Positions 33,424-43,267 of a DNA stretch of 64,000 nucleotides are shown one piece after another (the first letter of the stretch is position 1; each line of letters begins with the position of its first letter). A program made the position numbers and the translations under genes. Under the pieces are notes generated by a model that saw only the letters and a list, made by a program, of their open reading frames with translations, searched no databases and was not told where the DNA came from. The DNA is taken from the NCBI GenBank assembly GCA_025765595.1, contig JAIVFH010000026.1:124001-188000 (forward strand). The letters are read 5' to 3'. Source of the stretch: Obelidium mucronatum. Lineage: Eukaryota; Chytridiomycota; Chytridiomycetes; Chytridiales; Chytriomycetaceae.

Positions 33424-34332
33424 ATGAACCCCCAAGAACGACTGGCAGCCCTCGACCACTTGGAATCTATCCGACAATCTTACTACCACTTTCACCGAAG
33501 GTCCCAGCCCTTCCAAAAGCCTTCTGCCATTACAACAATGTCCTTCCAACGGCCTACTGCCACTGCCGCCGCGACATCAACTACAACTCTGGCTGCAGAT
33601 GGAACATTGATTCACTCTGATCAAGCAGACACTTACCACTTCCTAATGAGCATCCAAACAATCTTCAACAACAATGGGCCCCTTAATCATCATCATGGCC
33701 GAGACGATGACAATACTCCCAGTCCGGGAACCCCCGGCCTCTCCGAACTCTCCCACTTCTCTGATCCATCATCACTGTCCAACACCGTGCTTCAGTACCC
33801 GGAGACAACCTGTGTCAAACAAGAGCCAATGACGATGATGGAGATGTATTCAAACCAACAACAAAATCAGTCAACAACGAGAACCGATTCAGAGTCTTGT
33901 GATTCACCAACCTCGGAACAGGATTCATATATGGACAGCAGCTACTCATCCGTTTCTAGTTGCTCCCCACCTCCCACCACATCATCATCTCCAAGAAAAT
34001 CTCGGTCTTCCTCAACCATCACCAGTGCCACTGCCACTGCCACGAAACCACACCACCTCTACCGCCGCCGAAAGAAATGCACCAAATCTTTAGACGAAGA
34101 AGAAGAAGACAACACCAGCAGCATCGACACCAAACCTCTCAAAAAGGTCCGAAAGATAAACCCTAATTTACACTGCGTAAACTGTCTCTCATCAAAAACA
34201 AGCGTCTGGAGACGTGATCCACTCAACAATGTTATTTGTAATGCGTGTTCTTTGTATTTGAAGGCTCATGGAACAAATCGACCGGCAGAGTTTCCGTTTA
34301 GAAAGGCGGAAGTCAAGAGGCGGAACCGATAG
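33424..34332 (+). CDS. GATA-type zinc-finger protein with N-terminal box (array member 5)
   Basis: This intronless gene encodes 302 residues. The box LAADGTLIHSDQADTYHFLM is at about 56-75 and is closest to that of member 4 (both have IHSDQ). The finger has Cys 251, 254, 272 and 275 (x17), KTSVWRRD and CNACSLYLKAHGTNRP, then a basic tail, RKAEVKRRNR. The middle is Ser, Thr and acid rich with a lysine/arginine stretch before the finger (YRRRKKC), probably a nuclear localisation signal. All finger residues needed for zinc and GATA binding are present. Confidence 0.8.
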   Translation: MNPQERLAALDHLESIRQSYYHFHRRSQPFQKPSAITTMSFQRPTATAAATSTTTLAADGTLIHSDQADTYHFLMSIQTIFNNNGPLNHHHGRDDDNTPSPGTPGLSELSHFSDPSSLSNTVLQYPETTCVKQEPMTMMEMYSNQQQNQSTTRTDSESCDSPTSEQDSYMDSSYSSVSSCSPPPTTSSSPRKSRSSSTITSATATATKPHHLYRRRKKCTKSLDEEEEDNTSSIDTKPLKKVRKINPNLHCVNCLSSKTSVWRRDPLNNVICNACSLYLKAHGTNRPAEFPFRKAEVKRRNR

Positions 34333-35167
34333 ATTGAAATATAAGTTTTTTTTTTTTTGGTTTGGCTGTGTGTGTGTGTGTATATATATAAAATCTCTTG
34401 GTTCTTTGTTTTTTGTTCGTGCCACGCTTTGTGTTCTGATCCGTATCCGCCATATAAAAAAAAAGTGTGCCTTCTTTGGCAAATGAAATCTATTCCGGCA
34501 TCACCTTCCTCTTTCTTTTTTTTTTTTTTTTTTTTTTTTTGGTCTTGCCACTACACACATATCTCACCAAGACTTCAAACTGGGATGATTCGGCGGCTAT
34601 TCAACTTATTCTTGACAGGGTCGCGGGGGAGCGCGGAAACAGAAACTTGAACATTCAACTATGCGAAACACATTTCTCTCTTGTCGTTCGTGCTGTAACT
34701 GGACCCGGGCCAGCTGTTCAAGAACACAAAATCGACCAAGAAATTTGTCATTCAAAAAAAAAAAATTCGAACCTGTGTGTAATGGCTTACGTACACAGTT
34801 TGCTCCATCGCTTTACGTTAGTTGTGCGTCCGTCTTTAAAAAAAAAGTTGACAAGAACTTTTACAAAAGGGAAGCAAAAACAAGACTGTTGAATAGGATT
34901 GAAAATAGGCAAAAGAAGCATGAAACAAAATGAAAAAAAAAAGTTTCGTCAAGCCTACACGCGACAAATCCCGTGATTTTGTCGCGGGTTGCTTTGCCCG
35001 ATGAGAAATCAATTTTTTTCTGAACCGGAAACGGAAAATGTTTTTTTAGTTTGAGAAAAAATTTGTTTGTATTCCGAAACGAATAACCACCCCACCGCCT
35101 CCAATCTATCCGGATCTATCCCATCTCCAGTATACTTTTGGGAAAGACCAAAAAAAAGAAGAAGCAA
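34333..35167. other. Intergenic with T tract and hairpin
   Basis: The region holds a run of 25 T (34516-34540), a short GT/TA microsatellite near 34367-34390, and a hairpin with a 9-bp perfect stem, CGCGACAAA (34960-34968) and TTTGTCGCG (34978-34986), with a 9-nt loop. No gene was seen. Confidence 0.5.
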
Positions 35168-36184
35168 ATGAATTTCTATCCTCACCAACCACCAATGCCG
35201 TACCAGTACGACCATTACTTCAGCACTTCCCCGCATTACTCACCAGCTCTATCGTCGCCAACCAGCAGCAGCAACAGCAATGACTCAGATTGCACCATAC
35301 TGGCTTCAAACGGCGTACTTATCCAAAAGGACCAATGGTCAATCTACGAGTTCCTGCTGAGTAGTGGCAGTGTTATTACTGCTGCTGAGTGCCCATCTCT
35401 CGTAATACAATCAGAGTCAGACACACCAACAACAATGCCATGTCGCCGCCACAGCCAACACAGTCTACCGAATACAATCACTGCAAAGAGAGAGGCATCC
35501 ATACCATCTCCATTATTAGTCTGGAATGAGAAACAGCAAATTGAACCTCACCAACAGCAAATCTGCACAGCCACAGCGACCGCTGCTGCTAAAGCCTCTG
35601 CTCCGCCTCGTGTTGAATCCATGGACAATAATGCCGGTGAAGCACTCCAGCAGCAACAACAACAACAACAACGACAACAAGCACCCAACCCATCAAGCCA
35701 CACACCGACAAAAAGAGACACCACCCGAATCCCCAACAAACAAACCACTACTTCCACTACAACCACAACAAAAAGCAGGAGGATCAGAACCTACAAACGG
35801 AGAGGAACCGCCGGACTTCGATCCTGTGCAAACTGCTCATCCACAGAAACAAGTGTCTGGCGGAAAGCCAAAAAAACAGGCGAAACGCTATGTAACCCGT
35901 GTGGAGTGTATCAGAATGCGCATGGTGGGAAACCGCGGCCATTGGAGTTGAAGAAGGATAGTATTCATTCACGGAAACGGAAAGGTGGTTCGATTAGTAA
36001 GAAGCAGAACAGGAAGCAAAAGAGAAAGAGTGCATTAAGCGATACAGAAGAAGAAGAGGATGAAGAGGAAGAGGAAGACTATGAAATGGATTCCGAAAAT
36101 GATGACGCGGAGTTGGCGCCCGATTTCAAAAAGTCTAGTGACACTGAAGAATCTAAAGACTGGATGCTCAAGTTTGGGGGATAA
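35168..36184 (+). CDS. GATA-type zinc-finger protein with N-terminal box and acidic tail (array member 6)
   Basis: This intronless gene encodes 338 residues. The box LASNGVLIQKDQWSIYEFLL is at about 45-64. A Gln run and Thr-rich linker lead to the finger with Cys 220, 223, 242 and 245 (x18), ETSVWRKAKK and CNPCGVYQNAHG. The finger keeps Trp but has lost the second Arg and the usual Leu-Tyr, so it is mildly diverged. A strongly basic tail (RKRKGGSISKKQNRKQKRK) is followed by an acidic run (EEEEDEEEEEDYEMD), which none of the other compact members has to this degree. The protein ends DWMLKFGG. Confidence 0.78.
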   Translation: MNFYPHQPPMPYQYDHYFSTSPHYSPALSSPTSSSNSNDSDCTILASNGVLIQKDQWSIYEFLLSSGSVITAAECPSLVIQSESDTPTTMPCRRHSQHSLPNTITAKREASIPSPLLVWNEKQQIEPHQQQICTATATAAAKASAPPRVESMDNNAGEALQQQQQQQQRQQAPNPSSHTPTKRDTTRIPNKQTTTSTTTTTKSRRIRTYKRRGTAGLRSCANCSSTETSVWRKAKKTGETLCNPCGVYQNAHGGKPRPLELKKDSIHSRKRKGGSISKKQNRKQKRKSALSDTEEEEDEEEEEDYEMDSENDDAELAPDFKKSSDTEESKDWMLKFGG

Positions 36185-36804
36185 AACCCTCCTTTATACT
36201 TTTTTTTGTAGAAGTTGTAATAAAATGATTAAACCTGGTAAGAGTATTGTTTACCCCATCGGTTTCAACTGTGTTTCAACCACGTTTCAGATTGAAAGAT
36301 TTACTTTTCAATATCTATCACAAAACGGTTTATTGATGTGATAACGCAGTTGAGTACAATCATGTGTATAAGACGCAGTATAAATTTTACTGTAGTTCAG
36401 ATTGAATTCGGCAACCTTGTCCCGCTTAAAACCCTCTTTTTGGCAAACTTTTTGGCAAAGCATACAGAAATATTAAAAGGAGAGTTTGAGTGGGAGGCGC
36501 CAAGTGGCACTCAGCAGCTGTCATTATTTTCCGTCAAGGAGGAGATCAACAAATTTACAGGTTCTCGTTGAGCCTTGACGAACCCTACCGGTCCCTTAAC
36601 CCGGAACAGTCTCCGGCACTCAAAAACAATAAAGCCATCAAATCATAGAAAAGCGACTTTAAAGGCCGAATCAGACAAGACAGTTCAACTGCAAAGACTG
36701 ATAAGGGAAAGCATCAGCCAAAGCCAAAAAAGAAATTTCTTGCCTTCAGAAAGCTCTTTCTTGTCAACCAACGCCCAGCGCCACAGCCCAGATCACCGCC
36801 TGCG
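36185..36804. other. Intergenic / 5' region of the next GATA gene
   Basis: Upstream region of the second AreA-like gene. No separate gene was seen. Confidence 0.45.
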
Positions 36805-38915
36805 ATGGAACCGTCCGCCAGCCTCGACCGAAAGACGCTTCTGCGGATGCTCGTCGAGAGTCCGCTGCCGTCGACTGCTTCGACTCAGCCAGAAACACAA
36901 ACACCCCCAGTGTCCCTGCGCACCCCCGCCACCATCGACGCCACAGAGTCGCTTACGGACCTCCTCGCGAAGCTGAAGGGCTTCGCCTCGGACGAAGACC
37001 CCGCCGCCACCGAGGGCATCTGGCGCCTGTGCACTAAGGCAAAGAGCGCGCTGCCCTCGGGCGACAGGCTCGAGAACCTGTCGTGGCGCCTGCTGCACAT
37101 GTCGCTGCGCAAGAAGAAGGAGAAGGAGGCCGCCGGAGGTGAGCCACGCCAAGCACCTCAACCCTGTTTTGATCGTGGCCCAAAGGCCCGGAACTGCGGG
37201 AATTACTCATGGGGGCTCTAAGCATTCTTGGCAGCATGGACTATGATGTGTTTGGAGTCTCTGGAGGGGGAACGCTTGAAACAATATCACTTAAATGACT
37301 TGAACCCCTGACTACCCCCCTCGTTTCGAAATTTCGTTATGAAATCAGCTAAAATGTCACATCTCTTTACATCACTGTCAATATAGCTGCTGCCGCTACC
37401 ACGTCAATGTCTTCATCGCTGAATGAACCAAAACTAGAGCCGTCTAGTCCAACAATGTCGGAATTCTTTGACATGAGCATCAGTGATGAACCAATGTTCT
37501 TTTCAGCTTCAGCCCCAGCCGCAACTGCCGCCGAGCCAAAACTCGAATTCAACTCTATTCAACCGGCCGCCGCAGTTCCAACTGCTCCCACTGCCGCCAT
37601 TTTTTCAAAACAACCGATTCCCCCACCACAAGTCAACAAAAAGAGTCAGCTTTCCTTTGGCGGAAACGCAACATCAACGAGTTCAAACCACCAAACTAGC
37701 GAAAACACTTTACTACCCGCAAATGGATTCGGAGCAACAGGATTCGAACACGCCTTCAAACCATTTACATACTCACCGTCAGCAGACCAAATGATGATTT
37801 CAGCAAACCTGGATATGGAACTCGACAAACAATTCGATATGCTTTTTGAATCCACAACGGCACCGACCCCGCCCGTCAACTTTGCGGACTTTTTCAACTT
37901 TTCCCAACAGCAGCAGCAACCCCTATTCTACTCAAGCACAGCGCCTGCTGCTGCAGCCCACATCGCTCTATCATCATCCCTCTCCTCCCTTCAATACAGC
38001 AACACTGTATTCTCATCAACAGACTCCCTCGCAAACATGTATTCCCAAACCCCACCACCATCAATCATGAGCGGCACCAACAACATCAACAACAACAATA
38101 ATAATAACCCAATGTCCCCGATTTCAGAATCACCGTCTCCGAATACGATCCGAGAACAATCACAATCACCGCTACAACAGCAACGAAGCGCATCTCATAA
38201 ACAATTACACATTTTACAACAACAACATTACCAAATGCAGATGCAACAACAACAACAACAACAACACATACCACAACAGCCACAAAGGAAATCCTCTTCA
38301 TCCTCATTGAACACATCTGGAAAAACTGGGACAACAGAACAAAGCTGTTTCAACTGTGGTAAGCGTCGATAACTCCCCCGTTCTTTTTTTTTTCCAGATT
38401 TAGTTTTAAAAAAATATCTTTTTTTTTTGTGCCAAATAGCTACAACAAACACCCCAATGTGGCGACGAGACCTACAAGGTCGATCCGTATGCAACGCCTG
38501 TGGAGTCTACTTTCGCGTGAACGGAGTCAACCGAGTCGTGAAACACGGTGGAACCGCCGTGAAACGACGTGTTCGTGTCAAGGAAGCGCCTTCTTCCTCC
38601 TCTTCCGCTTCTGAAATCAGACGAGTTTCAAGTGTCCCGGATTTGAAACCGACAACCACAAGCGCGTCAACGAATATAAGCCATTCTTTTGGTGGCGGGA
38701 AAGGATCTGGGTTGATTCAAAGGCATGGGAGTGGGGTTTCGGTGTCGTCTTCTTTGGGTAGGAGTTTTGAGGTGGCTCCAACGACGCTTGAACAAAGTAA
38801 TGGTGGTAGTAGTGGTAGTGGTAATGGTATTGCGATTGGGGGATCCGCGAGTGATTTGAGTATTGATCAGAATCCTCAGGTTGGGTCTTTGAAGAGGGCA
38901 AGGTTTGATGTTTAA
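36805..38915 (+). CDS. AreA/NIT2-like GATA transcription factor with DUF1752 domain (second copy)
   Basis: Three exons (36805-37138, 37387-38358, 38440-38915) give 593 residues. Residues about 75-110 (GIWRLCTKAKSAL, then [21 protein letters not shown]) are a DUF1752 domain, as in the gene at 25.1-28.3 kb. A Gln/Asn-rich middle follows. The zinc finger starts at Cys432: CFNC, then TNTPMWRRDLQG, then CNACGVYFRVNGVNR. An intron splits the finger straight after the second cysteine. The tail VVKHGGTAVKRR matches that of the gene at 40.8 kb closely, so these two fingers are sisters. The finger is canonical and should bind GATA sites. It is likely a nuclear regulator; its target pathway is unknown. 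Confidence 0.87.
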
Positions 38916-39196
38916 AGAAACACACTGGAGAACTGTTGTGTAACTGTTTCTTTTCCATCACCCTCCCCCTTAAGTTTTTTTTTTTTAGTGCTTTAAGTTT
39001 AAGTTTTAACCGCCACTTTGTGTGTATAATTTCCCGTCTGTTAGACGTGTGTGATGTGTGTGTGTTTTTAAATTCTTCCAGCTTTTGATTACTTCTATTT
39101 TTCTTGGAATATAAATAAAGAAACGTCACATTGTCTTCCTAAAATGCCTAAACTGTCAATAGGATCTTTTGACGTAACTTTTGTTTTGCTACAACG

Positions 39197-39251
<55 letters not shown>

Positions 39252-39974
39252 CACCACATACAAAACCAAAAGACTTACATTCATGGGTCGGACAATCAGT
39301 CTTTCTCCCCGACAAAGAATACGTTGGAAAAGCGCCCACATAGTCAGGATTAAAGTGGTACTGCATTGACTTTTCGGGAATCCTTGCTTGAACTGCAAAA
39401 ACATGCCGACTTTTTCCTTTCTCATTCTTTTTTTTTTTTTCAAGTATTGGGAGAAGATTCCCCAAAAATGCCAAAGAGTCCGGCTAGATTATTGATAAGA
39501 TAGAAAATCATCCTAAGATCATTTGTGGCATAAACGCCCAAAGAAAGGAACACGTGGGGTGCGTGCTTTACTTTTTTTTTTTATAGAGCGAAAAAAAAAG
39601 GTTCCTATCTATTAGTATTCCAACAGTTTCTATCTATCTACAACGATTTACAACGAAAAAAAAAAAACAACACCAGAGGAAAAAGAAGGGCAGAATATTT
39701 GCGTCACAGTGATTATGTCGATAGCGTTTCAATGTTGCACAGTTTCTGGCGACCACGATTACCGATAATTCTTTCGGCTGCATATCCTTGTCCCCCTTGT
39801 GAAGCGACGGCGAAGCAACCTTTAAAGGAAACTCCACTGCCATTTCTCTCTTTGAAAAAGAAGGAGTGAATTCGCAAACCAAACGATCGGGATTTTCTCA
39901 AAAGGGAAATTTTAGTGGCACAGACGTGAGCATATAATGTCAGTTGTTGATAAACCCAATTTGGTCGTCTTCCC

Positions 39975-40006
<32 letters not shown>

Positions 40007-40794
40007 ATCTACTTTGGTCTTGGTGTACAATATTGGGCCTCTTTCTGATTTCGGTCCGACGATAACTTGTGGGGAGAAATCCTTTTTTTTTGCGTTATTG
40101 TCGGCGTCTCGATGCCCTGCATTTTTTTTTTCAAGTCATTGTATCTGATCGAAAAGCGTAATCTCTTTGGAAAAAGTCGAAAGTCTTGGGAATCTTTTGT
40201 ACTTCTGTTGGTGTCCCTTTTTTTTTTCCAAGCCGTCTTCTTCAAAAGACCCCTTTCATGTCAAAAGGATCTTATCATCATGGATGTGACATTATTGATG
40301 TCAAACGCAAAAAAAACAAGAAAAGCTTTATATTCTCTGGTTGCTTCTGTGATACCAGTGATACCCGCGAATTTTGATTTCAATGATAAGGGAAAAACTG
40401 TGATTCATCAGACCAAAAAAAGTGCCACCCTTGGAATCTCATTTTCATGATTGGGGGCAGCTTGTTTCAGAACAGCACCGCATCCCCTCTTGTTTCAAAA
40501 GAAAAGTGCTTGCCATTTTGTTTCAAGATGCTTGGAAGTTTTCTCGTTGGAATGTTCAGCAACAGCACATCGCTTCGTGTCACGAGAAATGTCAAAAAGA
40601 TAACAGAAAACGACAAAAAAATGGAGATGGACGGCTTACGTGTCAAGCCAGGGAGGGAAAAAGACATTTTTGGGAGGCTCGAAGCAACGAAAATTTTGCA
40701 AGTGAGATTTTTTTTCTTCTTGCCAGTGCTTTCCCCCTTAAGGTTCTTAGGGAAAAAAAACACCCTCCACCAGAAAAAGAAAATAGAAACGGAC
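38916..40794. repeat. Long intergenic region with (TG)26 and C31 tracts
   Basis: This is the longest gene-free stretch in the array. It has a dinucleotide repeat (TG)26 at 39198-39249 and a 31-base C homopolymer at 39976-40006, plus several A and T runs of 8-13. An open frame continues upstream from the next gene to 40447, but its composition (FFFFL, KKK and K/I-rich runs) looks non-coding. The length of the C run may not be exact in the assembly. Confidence 0.7.
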
Positions 40795-41763
40795 ATGTTT
40801 GCAAGTGAACACTCGGACTCTCTGTGGGACTTTTTGAACCCAGCCCCACCAGCGGCACTGTCCAGTCCCTGTCTGCAGCCAACGATAAAGACTGAACAGG
40901 TACAACAGCAACAGCTGCTCTTCAACACTACCCCTGCCGGCAGTGGCTCTTCAGCCACCGCCACAACGTCCAGTGACCTGCCCTCCTTCTTCTTCCTCCA
41001 CCCATCAGCAATGCTCATGAACGAGTTTGCCTTCCCCTTCACCTCTGGATTCGAACAGTTACAAGCAGCCCAAAACCAACTCATGATCGCTGCCAGACAG
41101 CTACAGCAACAGCAACAACAGCTTCTACAACAACAACAGACACAAGAACTGTTTCAGTTCCTGGATGCCGCTGGTTGCGGGATGCCTTCGATGGCGGACA
41201 TTTCACCCCTCAACAACCACCACCACCACCACAACCACCATGTCACTCATCATGACTTATCATCACCACCATCACAACATCGCACTCCTTCGGCATCTAC
41301 AGTCACATCAACACCACCACCAATCTCACCAAGCTGTACAGCAACAGCAAGACACTCCCCAGCAATGTCACCGACCCCAATCACTGTCCCAGAAATGCAA
41401 TCTCCACCACCAGCCCACGAATCCTCGCTTTCATCATCATCATCACCCAACAAACAACTGGCCCCCAAAGTACACACATGCATCAACTGCCAAACAAGCG
41501 TAACGCCAATGTGGCGCCGGGATTTGAGCGGGAACAGAGTGTGTAACGCTTGTGGAGTCTACTTTCGCATGAATGGGGTTCATAGAGTTGTTAAGGTGGG
41601 GGGTACGGCTGTGCAGAGACGGAGAGCGAGAGTTAAAGATCCGAATGCGGTGCAAGTTAAAAAGAGAAAGCGGTCATCGCCTAGTGCTGGTGCAGCGGTG
41701 GCTGTTGTGGCTGTGAGTCATGCTCGAGATGTGGATTCAGATAGCGACGCGGACTTTGCGTAG
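40795..41763 (+). CDS. GATA-type transcription factor (sister of the 36.8-kb gene, without DUF1752)
   Basis: No intron is visible; 322 residues from the ATG at 40795 (MFASEHSDSLWDFLNPAP). An in-frame ATG at 40447 would add a low-complexity leader that I do not trust. The protein has Gln-rich and His-rich stretches, then a canonical finger with Cys 229, 232, 250 and 253 (x17), VTPMWRRDLSG and CNACGVYFRMNGVHR, and the tail VVKVGGTAVQRRRARVK. This tail and finger are nearly the same as in the second AreA-like gene. The DQ-YEFLL box is not clearly present; QELFQFLDAA at about 125 may be a distant trace. DNA binding is likely. Confidence 0.82.
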   Translation: MFASEHSDSLWDFLNPAPPAALSSPCLQPTIKTEQVQQQQLLFNTTPAGSGSSATATTSSDLPSFFFLHPSAMLMNEFAFPFTSGFEQLQAAQNQLMIAARQLQQQQQQLLQQQQTQELFQFLDAAGCGMPSMADISPLNNHHHHHNHHVTHHDLSSPPSQHRTPSASTVTSTPPPISPSCTATARHSPAMSPTPITVPEMQSPPPAHESSLSSSSSPNKQLAPKVHTCINCQTSVTPMWRRDLSGNRVCNACGVYFRMNGVHRVVKVGGTAVQRRRARVKDPNAVQVKKRKRSSPSAGAAVAVVAVSHARDVDSDSDADFA

Positions 41764-42312
41764 AAAAGTTTATTTTCTTTTTGGATCTTGAGCTGTATTC
41801 TTTTCTTGTTGTGTTTTTTTTGGTGATTGATTCTATCCCTTCCGCTCCCCTATAATAAAATAACGTACAGTAGATCTTTACATAAACTCTTCTTTTTTTT
41901 CACTTTGACATGATCTGAGGGTATTTTTGATTTTTTTTTTCGTGATGACAAAAAGAAATTGTTCAATTTGGGGAGGCCGAAATTATTCATGGTGCCACTT
42001 GAATTATTCATTTGAAATTGGATGAGAGGTTTGAAAAAAACAGAAGTGAATTGTTTGTACGTAGATCTTTCTTTACACAGTTTACACAAAATGGGCTTTG
42101 TGTTTGAGTGATTCCCCGGTTCCCCACTTGAAGAACGTCAACAGCCAAACAAAAAAAGGGGCGAAATAGAGAAGGAAAGAAACAAAAGTCTTTGAATACC
42201 AAATTCGCGAATCGTTATTTTTCTAAAAACCCTCTTTTTTTTGTTCTTCTCCACATGTGTGTGTGCTCTCAAAAATCAGCCAAGAATCGATCGACAAAAA
42301 ACTTAGGTAAAA
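41764..42312. other. Intergenic
   Basis: Only T-rich and A-rich tracts were seen; no gene recognised. Confidence 0.5.
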
Positions 42313-42630
42313 ATGCTCTTTGAAAAGCAACCATTGTATTCCCCGCGTAAGCAACAAGATGACAACTCTAGCATCTCTTTGTTGACCAAGCAACTGCTCG
42401 TACGGCAAAAACCCGAAACAGCTACAACTATCGTATGTAACCCAAAGCCAACGCGGACTTGCTCTCCTGGCAGGAGTACTGGTAGCAGCAGTGGCTCCAA
42501 TTCGAATGAATCCCGACCACTTCTGTCTCCGTTCCAAGTAGAGACTTTACGCAGGCTGATTGAAGGATTTGAACCACGCCCAACTGGGGCCCAGGGCCGT
42601 CTGCACGACCAACAGGCTCCCAATAAATAA
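42313..42630 (+). CDS. Short hypothetical protein, possible truncated homeodomain
   Basis: An open frame of 105 residues with a Kozak-like AAAAATG start. The N-terminal 60 residues are Ser, Thr and Lys rich. The end reads RPLLSPFQVETLRRLIEGFE followed by PRPTGAQGRLHDQ. This resembles the start of a homeodomain (arm, helix 1 and the turn into helix 2), but helices 2 and 3 are absent because the frame stops. It could be a truncated homeobox gene, a gene continuing through an intron I did not find, or chance. It lies just before a tandem repeat and the copia insertion, so disruption is plausible. Confidence 0.3.
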   Translation: MLFEKQPLYSPRKQQDDNSSISLLTKQLLVRQKPETATTIVCNPKPTRTCSPGRSTGSSSGSNSNESRPLLSPFQVETLRRLIEGFEPRPTGAQGRLHDQQAPNK

Positions 42631-42636
42631 AGGAGG

Positions 42637-42704
42637 GGTTTATGAAAGTTATTTTCTTATGTCTGAACCATGTTTATCAAAGTTATTTTCTTATGTCTGA
42701 ACCA
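42637..42704 (+). repeat. 34-bp tandem duplication
   Basis: Two adjacent 34-bp copies (42637-42670 and 42671-42704) differ at two positions; both end CTTATGTCTGAACCA. The duplication lies just 3' of the possible truncated homeodomain gene. The rest of 42631-43263 shows no gene; it may contain remains of the 5' LTR of the element that follows. Confidence 0.8.
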
Positions 42705-43267
42705 AGCAAGGCAAGGCTGGACACTAGTTGTGTCGTCCAACAGGGTTGCAGCAGTTGCGGCAGTCACGATCATATCTCTCCTTGCCTTCCTGATCTTTGA
42801 CATGACAGTTATTATGACGTGTGGTATTTTGTTGTCAGAGAAGACTTTAATTTATGAGAAGACTCTTAATCCAATACACACAACATCCTAACTTTATCCA
42901 GTGAATTAAATCGTATGTAGAATATAATCGACACAATAGCTTTATTGAATCAACACAGCACGTAATCTAATTTCACCTTTCCACATCCCAAGGTTGATAT
43001 TCTAAGGTTGGTATGGTCAGCTTTCCTTGGAGACAAGAAAGCCCAAAGTCAGACGCACAACTTTGAATGGTATTCATTCGGGGACTGAAAGGCATGATCA
43101 GAATAAGCGTGTTAGTGTGAAATGAGGCGTTAGGACGTTGTCAAGGGAGCCCTGAGCCAAGTGTCCCAAGCTGTAGCTTCAGTGTGTTTCAAGTGTATTT
43201 CTGATGACTTACTCAGTTGTATTCTATCGTTGTGTGATGATGTGGTTGGCCTATAACACATTTTTAC

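Noticed and set aside
35600..35766. Minus-strand Cys- and Val-rich open frames near 35.5-35.8 kb and 38.1-38.5 kb
   Set aside because: They are shadows of Gln- and Asn-codon repeats in the plus-strand GATA genes.
40447..40794. N-terminal extension of the GATA protein from an upstream ATG
   Set aside because: The 116 extra residues are K, F and I rich with homopolymer-derived runs and resemble translated intergenic DNA; the ATG at 40795 starts protein-like sequence.
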